From the NCBI GenBank assembly GCA_018065965.1, contig JAGHSH010000068.1:1-17391 (forward strand): a DNA stretch of 17,391 nucleotides, written 5' to 3'. Every line of letters begins with the position of its first letter. The first letter of the stretch is position 1. Positions 1-6,658 of this stretch are shown in pieces. Under the pieces are notes generated by a model that did no database searches, was not told the origin of the DNA, and saw nothing but the letters and a program-made list of their open reading frames with translations. Made by a program: the position numbers and the translations under genes. Source of the DNA: Candidatus Apopatocola equi (lineage in GTDB: Bacteria > Bacillota > Clostridia > Oscillospirales > Oscillospiraceae).

Positions 1-442
1 CCTCCCGGTCACCCAAAGAGTCCCGGAAGCGGGCGGCAACGGCACAGAAAGAGGGGATGCCGTTTACGATCTCGGCGGAATATCCGTCAGCCTCCACAAA
101 ACGCTGTACATACATATAGGTGGAATAAACCGTGGGGTCGCCCAGTGTGATGAGCGCCACGCTCCGGCCGGTGTCCAGCACCGCCTCCACCTTCTTCGCG
201 CACTCGGCATAGTTGGCGTTGAGCACAGAGAGATCCTTGGTCATGGGAGTCGGGAGCAGCAGATGCTCCTTTTCGGCGATCTCCGGGCAGGCGCCCAACG
301 CAATCTTATAGGCTACGCTCTCCTCCGGGTTCTTTCCGGGAATACCGATCACACTGCATTCCTTCAGCAGCCGGACTGCCTTCAGCGTCAGCAGCTCCGG
401 GTCGCCGGGTCCTACGCCGATCCCGTACAGTTTAGCTTCCAT
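1..442 (-). CDS. cbiL: precorrin-2 / cobalt-factor II C20-methyltransferase, N-terminal part
   Basis: This enzyme transfers a methyl group from S-adenosylmethionine to C20 of precorrin-2 or cobalt-factor II in cytoplasmic cobalamin synthesis. Only the first 147 residues lie in the window; the gene runs off the left edge. The start at 442 is supported by an AAAGGAG ribosome site about 8 nt upstream. Visible tetrapyrrole-methylase motifs are the N-terminal glycine-rich loop GVGPGDP (residues 9-15), a LGDPTVYSTY motif (residues 100-109) and GIPSF (residues 128-132). The early LLTLKAV and IPGK segments fit the CobI/CbiL branch rather than CbiF or CbiH. It follows a riboswitch and terminator, so it is probably the first gene of a B12-repressed operon continuing leftwards. 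The choice of CbiL (anaerobic) over CobI (aerobic) naming rests on the nearby cbiK. Confidence 0.88.
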   Translation of the reverse strand, partial: MEAKLYGIGVGPGDPELLTLKAVRLLKECSVIGIPGKNPEESVAYKIALGACPEIAEKEHLLLPTPMTKDLSVLNANYAECAKKVEAVLDTGRSVALITLGDPTVYSTYMYVQRFVEADGYSAEIVNGIPSFCAVAARFRDSLGDRE

Positions 443-475
443 GGTTGAAACTCCTTTCACTTTCCGAATGAATCG

Positions 476-510
476 AAGAGAAAACGGCTGCCGCATCTCT
501 GCGACAGCCG
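476..510 (-). terminator. intrinsic terminator of the cobalamin riboswitch
   Basis: On the minus strand a 10-bp stem (CGGCTGTCGC with GCGGCAGCCG, one G-U pair, 6-nt loop, positions 485-510) is followed at once by TTTTCTCTT. It lies between the aptamer and the cbiL start, as expected for a transcription-terminating expression platform. A second small hairpin (CTCCCT/AGGGAG, 532-549) precedes it and may belong to the switching structure. Confidence 0.85.
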
Positions 511-599
511 CGAACGACAACCGATTAAGCCCTCCCTGACTTTAGGGAGAGCTCAGCGCGGATGAGGACGCCGATCCGTATGCAGCAGATGTGTGGCTC

Positions 600-705
600 C
601 ATGCAAAGGCAAGTTTCTGGCTGCGCACCATCGCGCTCACAGTGACCGTATCGCTTCGGATTCTCACCGAATTCCTTCTTAGTCCCAAAGGGAAACCGTT
701 GCATT
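600..705 (-). promoter_or_regulatory. cobalamin riboswitch aptamer (short form)
   Basis: Reading the minus strand from about 705, the sequence shows the conserved cobalamin aptamer blocks in order: a GGTGAGAATCC segment, GGTCACTGTGA (the conserved CACTGT core), and GCCAGAAACTTGCC, which matches the B12-box pattern GCCAG(N)xTGCC. The ends pair as P1 (ATGCAA near 705 with TTGCAT near 600). At about 105 nt it is compact and resembles the shorter AdoCbl-variant type, but I cannot assign the ligand subclass by eye. It lies between a consensus promoter and a terminator upstream of cbiL, so cobalamin is expected to stop transcription of the operon. The gene-free stretch 443-883 is otherwise the promoter and AT-rich spacer. 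Confidence 0.87.
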
Positions 706-721
706 CCGTGTATGTGTAAAA

Positions 722-750
722 ATTATAACACGGCAAGAAACAAGTGTCAA
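722..750 (-). promoter_or_regulatory. consensus sigma-A promoter for the riboswitch-cbiL transcript
   Basis: TTGACA (745-750) and TATAAT (722-727) on the minus strand are both perfect and separated by exactly 17 bp. Transcription would begin near 715, about 10 nt before the aptamer. Confidence 0.9.
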
Positions 751-837
751 TTCATTCAAAAAATTGAGCAAAAACAACAGAAATACGGCTTTAATAAGAA
801 GAAAAAATGGAGTAATAACCAAAACGTATGAAATAAG

Positions 838-861
838 TTGAATGCGTCTTACACGCTTCAA
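838..861 (-). terminator. weak candidate terminator after cbiK
   Basis: TTGAAGCGT/ACGCATTCAA can form a stem with one bulged base just downstream of the cbiK stop. The following sequence is only moderately T-rich (CTTATTTC), so this may be a weak terminator or merely a processing hairpin. Confidence 0.35.
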
Positions 862-883
862 ACAGCAGGTTATAAGAGACAGG

Positions 884-1672
884 TTACGATAGCGCCGCTC
901 CGACTGCACGAAGATCCGGGAGCGCAGGCAAGCGTGCGGCGATCATTTCCCGTACGGCGGGAAGCTCTCCCAGCCCCTGCAGAGAATAAGTGACGGAAAA
1001 GCCGGCACGCTCAAGCCGGCTCTTCAGGCTCTCCTCTCCGCTGCCGGCCATGTCCTTCACGGAGTGCTCACCGGCCACCAGCAGGAGCGGGAAGAGGTGC
1101 ACCCGCCTGCGGCTCTGCGCCGACAGAGCGTTCACGGCGGAATCAAAATCCAGCGAGCCCTCCACGGTGCAGAGCTCCATTCCTACCTTGTGCATCCCGG
1201 CGCGGAGCCGGTCATACACCGCATCGGCGGCGTGGGAGGTACCGTGACCCATGGCCAGCAGAACGCAGTCCTCCCCGGCGCTGTAGCTCTCGCGGAGGAT
1301 ATCCACCAACGTCTCCGTATCCCGGTCGTCCCAAAGCAGGGGCAGACCCATCGAAATGTGCATTCCACCTGCGGAGCCGAAAACCTCCCTGCGGAGCCGG
1401 TCATATTCTTCTCCGGGCAGCAGCAGCGTGGGCTGCACGGCCACATGGGTATAGCCCTCTGCTGCCAGGGAGGCCAGTGCCTCGGCAGGGCTCGGAACAG
1501 AGATTCCGAGCTTCTCCTTCAGACGGCGACGGACGATAGTGCTCGTGAAGGCGCGAAAGCAGGGGATAGCGGGGAAACGCTCACGGATGGCGTTCTCCGC
1601 AGCGGTGATATTCTTTTCAAGGGTCTCCGGATGGGTCGTGCCGAAGCTGACGACCAGAATGCCGGTCTTCAT
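884..1672 (-). CDS. cbiK: anaerobic cobalt chelatase CbiK
   Basis: CbiK inserts Co2+ into sirohydrochlorin, the committing step of the oxygen-independent cobalamin route, without ATP. The 262-residue length is normal for the family. The N-terminus begins with the family's VVSFGTT segment (residues 7-13) and FRAFTS (39-44). The two metal/proton-handling histidines are present: His143 in MGHGTSH and His203 in LLVAGEH; Glu88/Glu89 lie in the PGEEY segment. No signal peptide is seen, unlike the periplasmic CbiK of some sulfate reducers, so a cytoplasmic enzyme is expected. An AGGAAAGG ribosome site precedes the start. It lies 42 nt downstream of the UPF0210 gene with no terminator between, so it appears to be the third gene of that transcript. 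The riboswitch promoter lies beyond its 3' end, not before it. Confidence 0.9.
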   Translation of the reverse strand: MKTGILVVSFGTTHPETLEKNITAAENAIRERFPAIPCFRAFTSTIVRRRLKEKLGISVPSPAEALASLAAEGYTHVAVQPTLLLPGEEYDRLRREVFGSAGGMHISMGLPLLWDDRDTETLVDILRESYSAGEDCVLLAMGHGTSHAADAVYDRLRAGMHKVGMELCTVEGSLDFDSAVNALSAQSRRRVHLFPLLLVAGEHSVKDMAGSGEESLKSRLERAGFSVTYSLQGLGELPAVREMIAARLPALPDLRAVGAALS

Positions 1673-1714
1673 GGGTCGTTCCTTTCCTTATCAACGAACA
1701 GTTCTCTCAGTTTT

Positions 1715-3061
1715 TCAGACTCTGCAGGGGGGGATACGGCCGCCCCGGGCAATGAACTCGGCGGCGGAGGGCTGATGCACCGGCATGACCGGGGCGCTGC
1801 CCAACAGACCGCCCAGCTCGATCATATCGCCGACCTTTTTCCCCTCTGCGGGGATCACGCGCACGGCGGTGGTCTTGCTGTTGACCATACCGATGGCGGC
1901 CTCGTCGGCAATGATGGCACTGATGGTCTCTGCGCTGGTGTCGCCGGGAACGGCGATCATATCCAGACCCACCGAGCAGACACAGGTCATGGCCTCCAGC
2001 TTGTCAATGGTCAGGGTGCCTTCCGTGGCGGAGGCGATCATGCCCTCGTCCTCGGAAACGGGAATGAACGCGCCGGAGAGGCCGCCCACATGGGAGGAAG
2101 CCATCACGCCGCCCTTTTTCACCGCATCGTTCAGCAGCGCCAGCGCGGCGGTGGTGCCGTGGGTGCCGCAGACCTCCAGACCCATGATCTCCAGAATGCG
2201 GGCAACGCTGTCGCCTACGGCGGGGGTGGGAGCCAGAGACAGATCCACGATGCCGTAGGGTGTGTCCAATCGGCGGGAGGCCTCTGCCGCCACCATCTGC
2301 CCCATGCGGGTAATCTGGAAGGCAGTTTTCTTCACCGTGTCCGCCACCGCATCAAAGGGCGCTCCCTTGCAGCTCTGCAGGGCGTGATAGACCACGCCCG
2401 GGCCGCTGACGCCCACATTGATCACGCTGTCGGCCTCTCCCACGCCGTGGAAGGCGCCGGCCATGAAGGGATTGTCCTCCACGGCGTTGCAGAAGACCAC
2501 CAGCTTGGCGCAGCCGAGACCGCTGTTGTCGGCTGTCAGATGCGCCGTCTGCTTGATGATCCGGCCCATTTCCGCCACAGCGTCCATATTGATGCCGGCT
2601 TTGGTGGAGCCCACGTTCACGCTGGAGCAGACCAGATCGGTCTCGGCGAGAGCCTGCGGAATGGCGCGGAGCAGCAGCTCGTCACCGCGGGCCACTCCCT
2701 TCTGCACCAGGGCGGAGAAGCCGCCGATAAAGTTCACGCCGCAGCTCTTGGCGGCCCGGTCCAGCGTCAGGGCGAAGGGCACAAGATCCTGCGTATCGCA
2801 GCCCCCGGCCACCAGCGCGATGGGGGTGACGGAGATGCGCTTGTTCACAATGGGAATGCCGTACTCATTTTCAATGTCGCAGCCGGTCTGCACCAGATGC
2901 TCCGCCTTCCGGCATATTTTATCGTAGATGCGCTCGCAGCAGCGCTTCGGATCCTCCGCCGTGCAGTCCAGCAGCGAAATGCCCATGGTGATCGTGCGGA
3001 TATCCAGATGCTGCTTGTCGATCATTTCGATGGTTTCAAAAATGCTTCCCGTATTGATCAT
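1715..3061 (-). CDS. UPF0210 (PFL family) protein, C-terminal tail frameshifted
   Basis: A conserved protein of unknown function, 448 residues here against roughly 450 usual. It starts with the family's typical opening (IFETIEMI, then LDIRTITMGISLLDC) and shows the conserved GGFSALVQKG, SSVNVGSTKAGINMDAV and VGGLSGAFIPVSED segments. The start at 3061 has a GAGG site that overlaps the stop of the preceding ACT gene. The UPF0237-UPF0210 pairing is widespread, which implies a joint role, perhaps sensing a small ligand through the ACT domain. Oddity: the last residues read RGGRIPPCRV, whereas family members end close to RIPAP-(I/L)-x-S-x-KN. Shifting frame at the C7 run (1727-1733) gives IPPLQSLKN and a stop at 1707, so a small indel or sequence error is likely. 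The body of the protein is intact. Confidence 0.88.
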   Translation of the reverse strand: MINTGSIFETIEMIDKQHLDIRTITMGISLLDCTAEDPKRCCERIYDKICRKAEHLVQTGCDIENEYGIPIVNKRISVTPIALVAGGCDTQDLVPFALTLDRAAKSCGVNFIGGFSALVQKGVARGDELLLRAIPQALAETDLVCSSVNVGSTKAGINMDAVAEMGRIIKQTAHLTADNSGLGCAKLVVFCNAVEDNPFMAGAFHGVGEADSVINVGVSGPGVVYHALQSCKGAPFDAVADTVKKTAFQITRMGQMVAAEASRRLDTPYGIVDLSLAPTPAVGDSVARILEIMGLEVCGTHGTTAALALLNDAVKKGGVMASSHVGGLSGAFIPVSEDEGMIASATEGTLTIDKLEAMTCVCSVGLDMIAVPGDTSAETISAIIADEAAIGMVNSKTTAVRVIPAEGKKVGDMIELGGLLGSAPVMPVHQPSAAEFIARGGRIPPCRV

Positions 3062-3070
3062 GGCACAGCC

Positions 3071-3349
3071 TCAAATCTTATGCATGGCGTCGAAGATGTC
3101 CTCGCGCTGAATGCGGATGCTGAGTCCCTTGCTCTCCCCGGAGAGCTTCAGCTCTTCCGCGAGCTGCGAGAAGGGGATGCTGCAGCCGCTGATGTCCACC
3201 ACCATGACCATGGTGAAATAGCCCTGCATGATGGTCTGGCTGATATCCAGCACATTGATGTTGTTTTCCGCCAGCGTGGTGCAGACATGGGCGATGATGC
3301 CCACAGAGTCCTTACCTACGACCGATACGATCGCTTTAACTTCGTTCAT
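3071..3349 (-). CDS. UPF0237 ACT-domain protein
   Basis: A 92-residue single ACT domain, the usual length for UPF0237. It has the alternating strand-helix pattern of ACT folds: KAIVSVVGKDSVGIIAHV (5-22), then a helix, NINVLDISQTIM (30-41) and FTMVMVVDIS (45-54), followed by a second helix. The GKDxxGIIA loop is where ACT domains commonly bind amino acids; the ligand here is unknown. The start at 3349 has a GAGGT site 8 nt upstream. Only 9 nt separate its stop from the UPF0210 start, so the two are translationally linked. It is the first gene of the ACT-UPF0210-cbiK string. Confidence 0.88.
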   Translation of the reverse strand: MNEVKAIVSVVGKDSVGIIAHVCTTLAENNINVLDISQTIMQGYFTMVMVVDISGCSIPFSQLAEELKLSGESKGLSIRIQREDIFDAMHKI

Positions 3350-3398
3350 GTGTATTTACCTCGTCTGTTTGCGTGACAAGCGTCACGGTTTTCCCTGT

Positions 3399-3427
3399 AT
3401 TTTACCATTCTCTGCCGCGGCAGGCAA
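3399..3427 (-). promoter_or_regulatory. promoter for the ACT-UPF0210-cbiK string
   Basis: TTGCCT (3422-3427), 17-bp spacer, TAAAAT (3399-3404) on the minus strand, about 50 nt before the ACT start codon. A perfect 6-bp hairpin, CGTGAC/GTCACG (3372-3387), lies in the leader between promoter and ribosome site. Its role, if any, is unknown. Confidence 0.65.
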
Positions 3428-3503
3428 GAGCTTTGCAAAAAAGATATCATCCGGAAATATCGGCCCGGTCATCTCTTTTCCGGTGGCAAAACGGCTCCGG
3501 CTG

Positions 3504-3512
3504 TGCTATGAT
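3504..3512 (+). promoter_or_regulatory. extended -10 promoter for the membrane protein
   Basis: TGCTATGAT on the plus strand is an extended -10 element about 40 nt before the start codon. The -35 region (TGGCAA at 17 bp) is poor, as is usual for extended -10 promoters. Confidence 0.6.
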
Positions 3513-3550
3513 AAGAAAAAACGGATGACAGATCAGGGAGCAAAATAAGA

Positions 3551-4225
3551 ATGGATAAAAATAAGCTGAAAAAAGCATATATCGGAAACTGCCTTACCGC
3601 CGCGCTCGCACTTTTCGCGGCGGCGTGGATGTTCACGGGCTTCTCTTTTTCCCGGGCAGCTGTGGCTTTGAGTGCCCGCCGCTGGGGGATGCTCCGTTAT
3701 TATACGGTGGATTCCAATATATTGATGGGTCTGTCCGCTGCCGTCACAGCCTGCGCTCAGCGGGCGGTGCTCTCCGGCAGACGCGCATCCCTGCCCACCG
3801 CCGTCCGTGTGCTGAAGCTCGCAGGCGTGACGGCCGTTACGCTGACCATGCTCGTTACGGTTTTCTTCCTCGCCCCGACCTCCCTGCTGGGCTTCTCCTC
3901 GCTCTTCCGCGGCAGCAACCTCTATATGCACTGCGTCATTCCGCTGCTGAGCATTTTTGTGTTTCTGTTCTGGGAGCGGGATGGGGACATCCCCCGGCGA
4001 TACAGCGCCTGTGCCGTGGTTTCGGTGGCGGTCTATGCGGCCTTCTACATCGCCAACTGCGCCCTGCACCTGACAGACGGCGCGGTCTCCCGGTATTACG
4101 ACTGGTACGGCTCCGCCGCCGGCGGGCTGGTAAAGGGCTGCCTGCTGGTGCTGCCCCTCCTCCTGCTCTGCACCTACGGCATCGGTCTGCTGCTCTGGCG
4201 GCTGAACCGGGGAGGAAGAGCCTGA
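3551..4225 (+). CDS. six-helix membrane protein, Pr6Pr/TIGR02206-like
   Basis: A 224-residue integral membrane protein of unknown function. Six hydrophobic segments are visible at about residues 10-31, 51-74, 88-108, 124-142, 150-172 and 190-217. The pattern YYTVDSNILMG (50-60), then a VTVFFLAP helix end, then SNLYMHCVIPLLS followed by FWE, resembles the Pr6Pr family of predicted membrane proteins, whose members share a (Y/F)xT-x-SN motif and a histidine near a proline-rich fourth helix. The assignment is by pattern memory only. The start at 3551 has an AGGGAG site 10 nt upstream. It is a single-gene unit: its promoter is divergent from the ACT operon and it ends at a bidirectional terminator. 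Confidence 0.75.
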   Translation: MDKNKLKKAYIGNCLTAALALFAAAWMFTGFSFSRAAVALSARRWGMLRYYTVDSNILMGLSAAVTACAQRAVLSGRRASLPTAVRVLKLAGVTAVTLTMLVTVFFLAPTSLLGFSSLFRGSNLYMHCVIPLLSIFVFLFWERDGDIPRRYSACAVVSVAVYAAFYIANCALHLTDGAVSRYYDWYGSAAGGLVKGCLLVLPLLLLCTYGIGLLLWRLNRGGRA

Positions 4226-4256
4226 ACGGATCCATCCCGTCCTGATCTATAGAAGG

Positions 4257-4288
4257 AAAAAGCACCGTGCAGATACACGGTGCTTTTT
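4257..4288. terminator. bidirectional terminator between the membrane protein and acsB
   Basis: GCACCGTG (4262-4269) and CACGGTGC (4276-4283) form a perfect 8-bp stem with a 6-nt loop, flanked by five A on the left and five T on the right. It can therefore terminate the plus-strand membrane gene and the minus-strand acsB. Confidence 0.9.
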
Positions 4289-4306
4289 CTATGGTATTAT
4301 GGTCGC

Positions 4307-6451
4307 TTACATCAGCGGCTCAAGAGCAAGAACGGGATGGTTCTTCTCCTGCAGGAACTCCGTGAGAGCGTCGACCTGCTCGGCGGAGGAGCAAACGGTC
4401 TCATCGGCGATCATGTCGGTGAAGTTCTCAATGCCGTACTTCTCAAAGGCGGCCTTGTTGAGCCGCTCGGCCACATCGTCCTTCAGCTCCTTGGGCATCC
4501 ACACGATGCGCCGGAAGCCGCCTTCGGCGGACATAAACTTCTTGGAGGAGATGAAATGACGGCCGTGACCCATGAAGCCGGGGGTCTGCACGCCGCCGCC
4601 GGTCATGGAGGCCAGCTCGCCGAAGCTCATACCGTTGGGCGTAGCGCCGGAGTATTCACGGTTGACGATGATCACGCCGCCGCTGCTGGGCTCCAGAGCG
4701 CAGATGCACTCGAAGCAGCCGCAGGAGGTCATGGGATCCTGCATGATGGAGTAGAGCGTTACGCGATCCAGTGCGCCATGGGTAGCCTCCTTGAGCTTCA
4801 CATTGGCGTCGGGGTAGATGCCCAGCAGCTCGTCCTCACAGCCCTCCTTGCTGATGGGCTGGCAGGGGCCCACATCGTTGAGCTGCTTGGTAGCCTTGGC
4901 GTCCAGCCAGGACACAGCGCCGCAGAGTCCCAGACGCTCGGGGGTGACGATGCAGCAATGACCGGGGGCAAAGGACTGGCACATGGTGCAGGTATAGAAC
5001 ACGTCGGCACTCTCGTCCACAAGGGATTCCAGACGCTCATCCCGGGCGTCATAGATGGGCATGGCGACCTTCTCCAGCAGCTCGGTGACCTTCTCCGGCT
5101 CGGTGATGAGGGTGACCTCACACTTGTCCACCACAATGGCGAACTCGTCCATGATCATGGTATAGAGCACCTGACCGAAATCCCGCAGGGACAGGCCCTT
5201 GGCGGCAGCGTCCTTGCTGACGCGGATGCGGATCTGATTGCGCTGACCGGTGTGCATCACGCCCTCCATATAGTTCAGCCAGGCGTGGAACTTTCTCTCG
5301 ATTACGGGCTCAAAGTCGGCCTGCATCTGCCGGCCGTAAACCTTCACGCAGGTGGCCAGCGCAAAGGTGCCGCCGAGCTCCAGCGTGTCGATGTCCTGAC
5401 CGATGAGGGTGACCTTGCCGTCCTCCAGCTCATCCTTGCCCACGGCCTGCACCAGCTCGGCGGTGGGGCACTTGTGGGAGCTGAATTCCACCTGCATGTC
5501 GCCGCGGCGGATGACCTCGCCCTCAAAGGCGGCGGCAAAGGCCACGGGGATCTTCATTTCCTTGACCTTGATGCGGATGTTGCGCAGCTCCAGAGAGCGG
5601 CTCACGGTCTCGGCGTGGTCGGTCACGGACTCCAGCGCGCCGGGAACCTGATTCTCACCCAGATCCACATCCGTGATCACGGGGAAGCCCAGGGCGATGG
5701 CGCCCGCACCGGCGGAAACCACCACATTGTTCAGCTCGCCGAAGGTATTGACGAAGGCGGGCACTCTGTCCTTGGTGTAGGCAAGCAGACCGGCGAGATC
5801 GCCGGGCTTCAGGTTGCCGAAGATGAGCGCCGCACGAACGGCAACGGTCACAACATGGATCACAGAGGTCACATCGTGACCCAGCGGGATCACGCGGAGA
5901 TCCAGACCCATCTTCACGCCGCCCTCGACGCACTGCTCGATCACATTGCCGATGAGGAAGGTCATAATGCCCTTGCTCTGATAATCTCTGACAACGTTCA
6001 CCACGTCCTCGGCCTTCTCGGCCTCGCCGAGCACCACAGCCACGCCGGGGATGTCACCGGTCACCAGAGGCACGCCCAGAGAACGGATAATGGGGTCGCC
6101 CACAAAGCCAATGCCGCTCTCGTCGGCATAGGGGTCGCCCTCCTCAATATACTTCAGACCTTCCAGGATCTCCGCGCCCACGGCAGTGGCGAGACCGGCG
6201 TTCAGCGCCTGCCCCAAATCCTCCTGATTGGTGATCAGGCTCTTCAGAACGCCCACACAGGCGCTCAGATCGCCCAGCTTCTCAACCTTCACGCCGGTGG
6301 CGGCGTAAATGGTGGGGAAGAAGTAGGCTGTGCCGGGAAAGGCGATTTTGCGCTCGGCACCGTACTTGCTGATAGCTTCGTTCACCGCGTTCTCGGTGAG
6401 ACCGGCGACGGCGTTGGAGCCGCCGTAGATCAGATCGGTCAATACGCTCAT
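4307..6451 (-). CDS. acsB: acetyl-CoA synthase catalytic subunit (CODH/ACS beta)
   Basis: AcsB assembles acetyl-CoA from CO, a corrinoid-bound methyl group and CoA in the Wood-Ljungdahl pathway. The 714-residue protein is full length for bacterial AcsB (Moorella, about 729) and keeps the N-terminal domain that archaeal CdhC lacks. All A-cluster ligands are present with a constant 18-residue offset from Moorella: Cys488, 491, 500 and 510 bind the [4Fe-4S] cube; Cys491 bridges to the proximal Ni; Cys577 and Cys579 in SCGCFEC hold the distal Ni. Phe494 corresponds to the gating Phe512. A strong AAGGAGG site and a near-consensus promoter precede it. Oddly, no other CODH/ACS gene (acsA, C, D, E) is adjacent; the gene is monocistronic here. 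Partners must lie elsewhere, or acetyl-CoA cleavage/exchange is the role. Confidence 0.95.
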   Translation of the reverse strand: MSVLTDLIYGGSNAVAGLTENAVNEAISKYGAERKIAFPGTAYFFPTIYAATGVKVEKLGDLSACVGVLKSLITNQEDLGQALNAGLATAVGAEILEGLKYIEEGDPYADESGIGFVGDPIIRSLGVPLVTGDIPGVAVVLGEAEKAEDVVNVVRDYQSKGIMTFLIGNVIEQCVEGGVKMGLDLRVIPLGHDVTSVIHVVTVAVRAALIFGNLKPGDLAGLLAYTKDRVPAFVNTFGELNNVVVSAGAGAIALGFPVITDVDLGENQVPGALESVTDHAETVSRSLELRNIRIKVKEMKIPVAFAAAFEGEVIRRGDMQVEFSSHKCPTAELVQAVGKDELEDGKVTLIGQDIDTLELGGTFALATCVKVYGRQMQADFEPVIERKFHAWLNYMEGVMHTGQRNQIRIRVSKDAAAKGLSLRDFGQVLYTMIMDEFAIVVDKCEVTLITEPEKVTELLEKVAMPIYDARDERLESLVDESADVFYTCTMCQSFAPGHCCIVTPERLGLCGAVSWLDAKATKQLNDVGPCQPISKEGCEDELLGIYPDANVKLKEATHGALDRVTLYSIMQDPMTSCGCFECICALEPSSGGVIIVNREYSGATPNGMSFGELASMTGGGVQTPGFMGHGRHFISSKKFMSAEGGFRRIVWMPKELKDDVAERLNKAAFEKYGIENFTDMIADETVCSSAEQVDALTEFLQEKNHPVLALEPLM

Positions 6452-6508
6452 AGTGTATCCTCCTTAGCAGATAAGTGCATCCAATGTGTCCGATTATAGA
6501 CTATCCAT

Positions 6509-6537
6509 ATTATACACGATGTGAATAGCATAATCAA
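6509..6537 (-). promoter_or_regulatory. acsB promoter
   Basis: TTGATT (6532-6537), 17-bp spacer, perfect TATAAT (6509-6514) on the minus strand, with the acsB start about 60 nt downstream. No operator-like repeat is convincing here. Confidence 0.8.
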
Positions 6538-6608
6538 GCGAAATCCTGATATGACTGCCATTTTTCGGAAAATTCGACCCTATCCCCAAGTTTTTCCGCT
6601 TCTCCGGC

Positions 6609-6637
6609 TTGTATTTCGTCGAAAAAACAGGTATGAT
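6609..6637 (+). promoter_or_regulatory. promoter for the SGNH hydrolase gene
   Basis: TTGTAT (6609-6614), 17-bp spacer, TATGAT (6632-6637). It lies about 22 nt before the chosen start codon and is the reason for rejecting more upstream starts in the same frame. Confidence 0.6.
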
Positions 6638-6658
6638 GAAGCGCGGGGAGCTGATGCT

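Noticed and set aside
751..883. Possible small RNA or peptide gene in the AT-rich gap between cbiK and the riboswitch promoter
   Set aside because: No promoter facing an open frame with ribosome site, and no stable fold apart from the weak hairpin at 838-861.
1064..3376. A 770-codon plus-strand frame spanning cbiK, UPF0210 and the ACT gene
   Set aside because: It crosses three well-supported minus-strand genes and their gaps, has no ribosome site and encodes no recognisable domain. It is an antisense shadow.
3936..4265. Arg/Pro-rich minus-strand frame opposite the membrane protein
   Set aside because: Its composition is that of an out-of-frame read of GC-rich code, and it has no ribosome site; the plus-strand frame gives six clean membrane helices.
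4280..6499. A 739-codon open frame on the plus strand across acsB
   Set aside because: Same codon-register mirror of a real gene; the protein text is low-complexity and unlike any family, and it starts inside a terminator.
6521..6658. Longer N-terminus for the SGNH hydrolase (start at 6521)
   Set aside because: It would place the promoter inside the gene and put 46 basic, unrelated residues before a clear signal anchor. The start at 6659 has a ribosome site.
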